This document shows positions 62,201 through 64,000 of a stretch of DNA of 64,000 nucleotides, in pieces (the first letter of the stretch is position 1; every line of letters begins with the position of its first letter). The position numbers were made by a program, and so were the translations under genes. Source of the stretch: Glebionis coronaria (Eukaryota; Streptophyta; Magnoliopsida; Asterales; Asteraceae); assembly GCA_025667525.1 (NCBI GenBank), contig CM046875.1, positions 117,604,340 through 117,668,339 of the forward strand, given 5' to 3'. The notes below the pieces were generated by a model. It was not told the origin of the DNA, searched no databases, and saw only the letters and a program-made list of their open reading frames with translations.

Positions 62201-62636
62201 CTTGGTTTAAAAAAGCGCGCCTTTTTGCGCCTAAGGCGTGAGGCGAGGCGAGGCAATGGGGTCATCGCCTTGGGACCCCTGATGCGCAGCCGTTACAAAA
62301 AGCGATTGGAGGCGGTGCTTTTTCATGCCTTAGAGGAACGCTTTTTACTGTCTCAAGTGCTTTTTGTTCTAAAAATGACATTTAAACTCAAAGGGTTTGA
62401 GTGGACTTTTAAACTCAAAGGGTTGGTTGTTCTAAAAATGACATTTGGACTTTTATTAATCTAAAAATGATATTTAAGCTCTCAGAGTTTGAATTATGGT
62501 TTTTAACAAAGTCGCAATCGTTGTGTACAAAGTAAGCGCCTCGCCTACGAGAGGCGTGCGCTTTTGCCTCATCGTCCGGCACTTCTCGCTTCGGACCCTT
62601 AGCGCAGCGGTCCGCTTCTCGCTTTTTAAAACCAAG
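62201..62636. mobile_element. GC-rich MITE with 8-bp duplication (hAT-like)
   Basis: The ends CTTGGTTTAAAAAAGCG and, reversed, CTTGGTTTTAAAAAGCG form inverted repeats. The flanks GGCTGTAT (62193-62200) and GGTTGTAT (62637-62644) are an 8-bp duplication with one change. The interior contains GCGCCT/AGGCG blocks and a duplicated TTTAAACTCAAAGGGTT. Non-coding. Confidence 0.65.
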
Positions 62637-63750
62637 GGTTGTATAATACATTTTGTAGTATTTTGAGGGTTTGGGTTTTGTGTGTCATGAGATAAAAGGT
62701 GTACTTGACTTCCTTCAAGATGCAACTTCAGCCTCTGGCTGTAACATTGTAAGATAGACTTAGGTCATGGTAAAAAAAGGTCACCTGTTGTTGAAAGTTT
62801 CCCTTCTTTATAAAGAATCGTGGTGTTCCAAGTATTCTTTTTTTATATGTGTCATAATAAGAACTTATTTGCAGGTTGTGTCAAAGAACAAATCAGGTAA
62901 AAAAGTTCGAGCTGAGTTACGTCTGAATATTGTCTTTTGGAGAAATAATGGGAACCGGAAAGATGTGTTATAAGAATCTTTGAAAGTCGTAGTATCTGTA
63001 ATATTTATGGGACCAGATAGTAAATAAATGTGGATATTGTCGGTATCATGCTCCTGAGGTTCTTCTCCACCAACATATGGTTCTGGAGTTAGTGAGTGAT
63101 TTAATTCGAACATATGGTTATGATGCCGTAGGCAGGTATATATCCCAAACACCATTTTAAGCGCGAATTTTTTAATGTCATATTTTTCATTAATAGTTCG
63201 ATAGGCATTGATAGCTAAACCGAATGTCCTTCGATTATTGCACATCATATTACCAGTTATATAGATTAAAATATTCAGATATCACTTTGTATTCTTTTAT
63301 TGTGATCCAGATTCCAGAAGGCTATACATTTTGGGTATTCTGCATCACTATTAAATTTGGAAATGCTATTTGTATGCTACATAAATCCAATGAAATTTGA
63401 CAAATAATTCAGAATTCTCTGTTTTGGTGTAGGGTTTAAGTAGAATACACTACGATGATGAGTTGATGCTACAAATTAAATGGGCGCTGAGGTATGTCAA
63501 GCTTGACTCATATTAACCGTTTTACCCGCCATATAATCATAATATATTGTGAACTTTTTGGTAATTTATTGAACGTTTGTCTCTTTGATGGACATTCATT
63601 CTTCCAGGAAAGTCGACATTCATTCTTCCAAGTGAGTTAATGGTTTGTTTTATGGTTGAAACAACCTTATTATAATTATTAGTCCCTCCGTAAAAAAAAC
63701 CAGGCTATCGTGGCGGGCAAAGTTAGAGAAATATTTCTTTTTTTATGCAG
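62637..63750. other. Unassigned stretch
   Basis: Exon-like + segments with AG/GT borders at about 62875-62899 and 63434-63493 (LSRIHYDDELMLQIKWAL), not recognised. No complete gene. Confidence 0.3.
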
Positions 63751-63859
63751 GCACGCGTGGGGATCAGTAAGGCGGATTTTCTGCCCTTCAATCCAGTGGA
63801 CAAACACATACATCGATCAAAGTGGAAATTGGCACAGAATGAGCAAAGGTGCACATGAG
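63751..63859 (+). pseudogene. Plasma-membrane H+-ATPase exon fragment, frameshifted
   Basis: After a TATGCAG acceptor the + strand reads ARVGISKADFLPFNPVDKH, then in another frame TYIDQSGNWHRMSKG. This matches the nucleotide-binding domain of P3A H+-ATPases (consensus FLPFNPVDKRTALTYID..GNWHR.SKGAPEQI). A small deletion removes the middle and shifts the frame. No phosphorylation-site (DKTGTLT) exon or membrane segments are seen in the window; neighbouring exons could lie beyond 64000. Confidence 0.78.
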
Positions 63860-64000
63860 TAGGTACGGTAATGCTAATGATCTTTGTTTTTTTCGATATA
63901 TGCATTCTAAAAAATGAAGACAAGAACAAAGTTTTTCCGTTATCAATAAATTTGCTGAACGTGGTTCTCTATCAGTTTGCGAACAAGTAAGTTTTTATAA

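Noticed and set aside
62654..63248. A continuous new gene at 62.7-63.2 kb
   Set aside because: Short frames on both strands with no consistent splicing pattern or recognised domain.

Overview
This is plant nuclear DNA with no bacterial features: AT-rich sequence, spliced genes, LTR retrotransposons, small inverted-repeat transposons and long (TA)n microsatellites. The Ty1/copia polyproteins and the acidic Ty3 polyprotein tails look like those of Asteraceae (daisy family, perhaps Anthemideae). That placement rests on remembered family resemblance and is an inference.

Positions 1-26487 are one decayed copia retrotransposon (copia A) whose 5' end lies outside the window. Its pol was hit twice by related Ty3-type elements. 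N1 (1417-9076, + strand, near-matching TSD gaggc/aaggc) sits between the pre-integrase and integrase coding parts. N2 (11395-22807, - strand, perfect TSD AAATG) sits before the RNase H part. Both insertions are non-autonomous: N2 encodes gag plus protease and an acidic tail, N1 only a zinc-knuckle/acidic ORF, and neither has reverse transcriptase or integrase. N2's LTRs each carry an antisense tRNA-like Pol III unit ending in a T run. N1's LTRs carry an array of ATTCCGGATCAA-like units.

Positions 26488-36430 hold a SINE with a 15-bp TSD, a complete copia element (copia B, 28164-36102, two 792-bp LTRs, TSD TTAAG) and a foldback MITE with a 9-bp TSD. Copia B has a plausible intron running from the LTR to just before gag, and a pol with four in-frame stops.

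The one intact host gene found is a five-exon CURT1 (CURVATURE THYLAKOID 1) gene on the - strand (37318-40027, 161 aa). Its first intron holds a hAT-type MITE and a probable Harbinger-type MITE.

Positions 40517-44221 are a chain of small transposons separated by (TA)n tracts, like the microsatellite-targeting Micron elements of rice, ending at a Helitron-like 3' terminus. From 44.2 to 64 kb there is no complete gene. Isolated or broken pieces of host genes occur on both strands, often with splice sites intact: a CDPK EF-hand exon, U4/U6 snRNP Prp3, a DUF707 gene lacking its core, SLU7, threonyl-tRNA synthetase and plasma-membrane H+-ATPase. This looks like a gene-fragment graveyard, perhaps made by Helitron capture.
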